From: JAUUZT01 sp964654015 | GTDB taxonomy: Bacteria > Chloroflexota > Dehalococcoidia > GIF9 > AB-539-J10 | Assembly: GCA_964654015.1 (NCBI GenBank) | Contig: CAZZHQ010000115.1 | Location: forward strand, 1-7,699 | DNA length: 7,699 bases | Direction of reading: 5' to 3' | Shown: positions 6,013-7,699 of the stretch, in pieces | Layout of the letters: every line of letters starts with the position of its first letter | How positions within the stretch are numbered: position 1 is the first letter of the stretch | Translations under genes and position numbers: made by a program | Notes under the pieces: generated by a model | Told to the model about the DNA's origin: nothing | The model's database searches: none | Seen by the model: the letters and a program-made list of their open reading frames with translations, nothing else

Positions 6013-6341
6013 GCGACTGTGGAACGGAGGAAAGCAAGGTGGGTAAATATGCTAACCATGAAGAGTTTGGCGCTAATGCTCCAATCAACTATAGAGAAGA
6101 TACCACCAGTGAGTCTTATCTTAAGGGAATGGCAGTGATCGCACCGTCCGGAATGAGACCAAAAGTGGTGCGAGGGAAAAGGTTTGAGGGAAAGACCGAC
6201 TTCAGAGCCTCGACCACATGGCATTGCAACTTCGATATCGCCATGTTTGGCGGGTCAGAGGTTGATGCGCCGGGCTCCGAGTCCAAGCAGATGAATCTTG
6301 AAGGAAAACTTAACGGCATTAAGCGTAAACCGGGGAGATAA
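6009..6341 (+). CDS. Hypothetical protein, unrecognised
   Basis: I do not recognise this protein. As read from the ATG at 6009, which overlaps the recombinase stop (ATGA), it has 110 residues: a polar N-terminus, a central A-V-I-A-P-S-G-M-R-P-K-V-V-R-G-K-R stretch, then T-T-W-H-C-N-F-D-I-A-M-F-G-G-S-E-V, and a basic C-terminal end. An alternative in-frame GTG at 6039 has a stronger Shine-Dalgarno (GGAGG, 6026-6030, 8 bases away) and would give 100 residues beginning at VGKYANHEEF. No signal peptide, membrane helix or metal-binding cluster is visible. Its place between recombinase and DUF192 gene suggests the same transcript. A regulatory or DNA-binding role would be speculation. Confidence 0.6.
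   Translation: MSDCGTEESKVGKYANHEEFGANAPINYREDTTSESYLKGMAVIAPSGMRPKVVRGKRFEGKTDFRASTTWHCNFDIAMFGGSEVDAPGSESKQMNLEGKLNGIKRKPGR
6026..6030 (+). promoter_or_regulatory. Shine-Dalgarno supporting an alternative GTG start at 6039
   Basis: GGAGG lies 8 bases before an in-frame GTG, whereas no comparable site precedes the ATG at 6009. Translational coupling at the ATGA overlap could still make 6009 the start, so the choice is open. Confidence 0.45.
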
Positions 6342-6343
6342 TC

Positions 6344-6862
6344 ATGGCAGGACAGGCCATAGTAACGATAAATGACAGACAGTGGGCGGTCGATATCGCC
6401 GTTACCCCCTGGGAGCTTTCACAGGGTCTGGGAGGGCTTTCAGAGCTTCCGTCTGGCACCGGCATGCTATTTGACCTCGAATATGAGCAGGTCATAGAGG
6501 TAACCACGGTGCCAATGCTTTTCCCGCTCGATATAGTTTTTCTTTCGGAGGATATGACAATTACCGAAGTCTATCACGACATAGAGCCGGGGTACATCGT
6601 GACTTCACAGTCACTGGCCAGGTATTTCTTGGAGGTCAATGCCGGTGATATGGAAGGGATAAAAGCAGGAGATGTTGCATCTCTCGAGTTGCTGGCTATG
6701 CAATCAGAACCGGTGGTAACTGACTGGATGACGCCCATAGCAGCTTTTGTCGGTATTGCCCTGGTGGGTACTCTAGCTCTGCGGATGTATTCAAGAGCTT
6801 TAGCGGAGAAACATCGAATGAATCGTCGAAGCGGGAGAGCTGTATTCCCAAAGGTGAACTAG
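6344..6862 (+). CDS. DUF192-family protein with C-terminal membrane anchor
   Basis: The first 115 residues match the DUF192 fold: G-L-G-G-L-S-E-L-P-S-G-T-G-M-L-F, the P-L-D-I-V-F-L strand, I-E-P-G-Y-I and Y-F-L-E-V-N-A-G-D-M-E-G-I-K-A-G-D. The usual W-M-K-N before the P-L-D strand is replaced (T-T-V-P-M-L-F). DUF192 proteins are normally exported through an N-terminal signal; none is visible here. Instead residues about 130-146 form a hydrophobic helix, preceded by acidic residues and followed by a strongly basic tail (147-172). By the positive-inside rule that predicts N-terminus out, C-terminus in. The function of the family is unknown. The start follows GGGGAG at 6332-6337. A role in envelope interaction of a mobile element is inference. 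Confidence 0.87.
   Translation: MAGQAIVTINDRQWAVDIAVTPWELSQGLGGLSELPSGTGMLFDLEYEQVIEVTTVPMLFPLDIVFLSEDMTITEVYHDIEPGYIVTSQSLARYFLEVNAGDMEGIKAGDVASLELLAMQSEPVVTDWMTPIAAFVGIALVGTLALRMYSRALAEKHRMNRRSGRAVFPKVN
6833..6837 (+). promoter_or_regulatory. Possible Shine-Dalgarno for an unusual ATT start of the ArdC-like gene
   Basis: GGGAG stands 6 bases before an ATT at 6844 that is in frame with the ArdC-like protein. It is the only good ribosome site upstream in that frame and would overlap the end of the DUF192 gene. ATT starts are rare, so this is an alternative only. Confidence 0.2.
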
Positions 6863-6900
6863 AAAAGTGTGAGATCGTTCGTCTGCGGCACTATGACCTG

Positions 6901-7699
6901 GTGAGCTGGTTCAATTCTCCTGTGCCGGATTATAGCTTCTCCATCGAGCCGGAAACCAAAGAGCGTAAGATTGACGAGGTATTAAGGAAACTTAAATCCG
7001 GCGTTGACAGCATACAGGAAAGCGATAAATTCCGGGAGTTTCTGCTCACCATGTCCAAGTTTCATGATTACAGTATCGGTAACCTGATACTGATCATGCT
7101 GCAGAGACCGGATGCCACCCGGGTGGCTGGCTTTACCACCTGGAAGGATCTTTGCAGGTATGTCAGAAAGGGAGAGAAAGGTATCGCCATACTGGCTCCT
7201 TGTATGCCTCCGAAGAAAGCGAAGGTAGTCGAGCCGGAAGACGAAGAGGATGAAGGGCTGGTTGAGGTAACGCCGATATATTTTAAAGTAGTGCACGTTT
7301 TTGATATCAGTCAGACAGAGGGGCAGGAGCTACCCGAGGTAGAAGTACCGGCGTTAACCGGTGAAGCCAATGAAGAGCTTCTCATTGGGGCACTGAGTCT
7401 AGCCAAACTTCAGGGACTTGAAGTCACTTTCGAATCAAGGCCCAACCAGGATCCAGCCATCAAGGGGATGTACTCAGGTAAGACTATCTGGGTACGGCCG
7501 GAGGAATCTCGGGCCCAGCAGCTGAAGACTTTGCTGCATGAAATGGCGCATTACTTTTCCGAAGGCGTATTTCGGATGTCCCGCAGGAATGCCGAGACCA
7601 TCGCCGAGAGTGTTGCCTTTACCGTTGGAGCGCATTTCGGCTTTGATAGTGGTGTTCGTTCATTTCCCTATGTAGCTCTCTGGGCTCAGGACAAGAAGG
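6901..7699 (+). CDS. ArdC-like antirestriction protein, 3' end outside window
   Basis: The frame runs open past the right edge. Numbering from the GTG at 6901, the N-terminal ArdC-type ssDNA-binding domain shows Y57-S-I-G-N61...Q68-R-P-D-A-T-R-V-A-G-F, then W81 and V-R-K-G-E-K-G-I-A-I-L-A-P. An acidic linker (residues 111-118) leads to F-K-V-V-H-V-F-D-I-S-Q-T. The C-terminal part is a zincin-like peptidase with His215, Glu216 and His219 (HEMAH) and a downstream AES motif whose Glu236 may be the third ligand. ArdC proteins are known from conjugative plasmids and phages, where they protect incoming DNA from restriction. The start is uncertain: the frame is open from 6724, no Shine-Dalgarno precedes 6901, and the first in-frame ATG (7051) would remove part of the domain. 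Confidence 0.88.
   Translation, partial: MSWFNSPVPDYSFSIEPETKERKIDEVLRKLKSGVDSIQESDKFREFLLTMSKFHDYSIGNLILIMLQRPDATRVAGFTTWKDLCRYVRKGEKGIAILAPCMPPKKAKVVEPEDEEDEGLVEVTPIYFKVVHVFDISQTEGQELPEVEVPALTGEANEELLIGALSLAKLQGLEVTFESRPNQDPAIKGMYSGKTIWVRPEESRAQQLKTLLHEMAHYFSEGVFRMSRRNAETIAESVAFTVGAHFGFDSGVRSFPYVALWAQDKK

Noticed and set aside
6049..6138. Small +frame of 29 codons starting ATG after GGAGG
   Set aside because: It is wholly inside the orphan gene, is farther from the ribosome site than the in-frame GTG, and has no other support.

Overview
All genes in this window lie on the plus strand and form one tightly packed array. Stops and starts overlap at 425, 829, about 3685, 5347 and 6009, and most other gaps are 4 to 12 bases, often with a good Shine-Dalgarno. 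I see no RNA gene, CRISPR array, insertion sequence, internal promoter or terminator, and no gene-free stretch above about 40 bases. The strong Shine-Dalgarno sites and ArdC and DUF192 proteins point to a bacterium. Base composition is close to balanced. A Chloroflexota (Dehalococcoidia-like) source is only a guess from general resemblance of the hypothetical proteins.

Layout. (1) Positions 1-425 hold the end of a beta-rich protein with a Met-rich hydrophobic C-terminal segment. (2) Positions 425-2413 encode three proteins that look like phage or virus-like surface or tail components. (3) Positions 2422-3687 encode a subtilisin-like (S8) protease with a complete catalytic set, no obvious signal peptide and an extreme Met-rich tail. 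(4) Positions 3687-4028 encode a zinc-ribbon membrane protein. (5) Positions 4041-5347 encode three small tandem beta-sandwich-like proteins. The last carries the same Met-rich segment as the first gene in the window. (6) Positions 5347-6012 encode a short tyrosine recombinase with an inserted zinc ribbon. (7) Positions 6009-6341 encode an unrecognised small protein. (8) Positions 6344-6862 encode a DUF192 protein with a C-terminal membrane anchor. (9) From about 6901 to the right edge is an ArdC-like antirestriction protein, cut by the window.

Read together, this is accessory DNA: a recombinase and ArdC are typical mobile-element cargo, next to a structural-looking module and a protease. The most plausible reading is part of a provirus, or a virus-derived or conjugative integrated element. 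I see no terminase, portal, major capsid or conjugation gene, so the type of element is unproven. The most unusual signal is the Met-rich tail shared by three otherwise different proteins. In two of them the same 11 residues are encoded with almost entirely different synonymous codons, which suggests selection on the peptide and a common location or assembly step.
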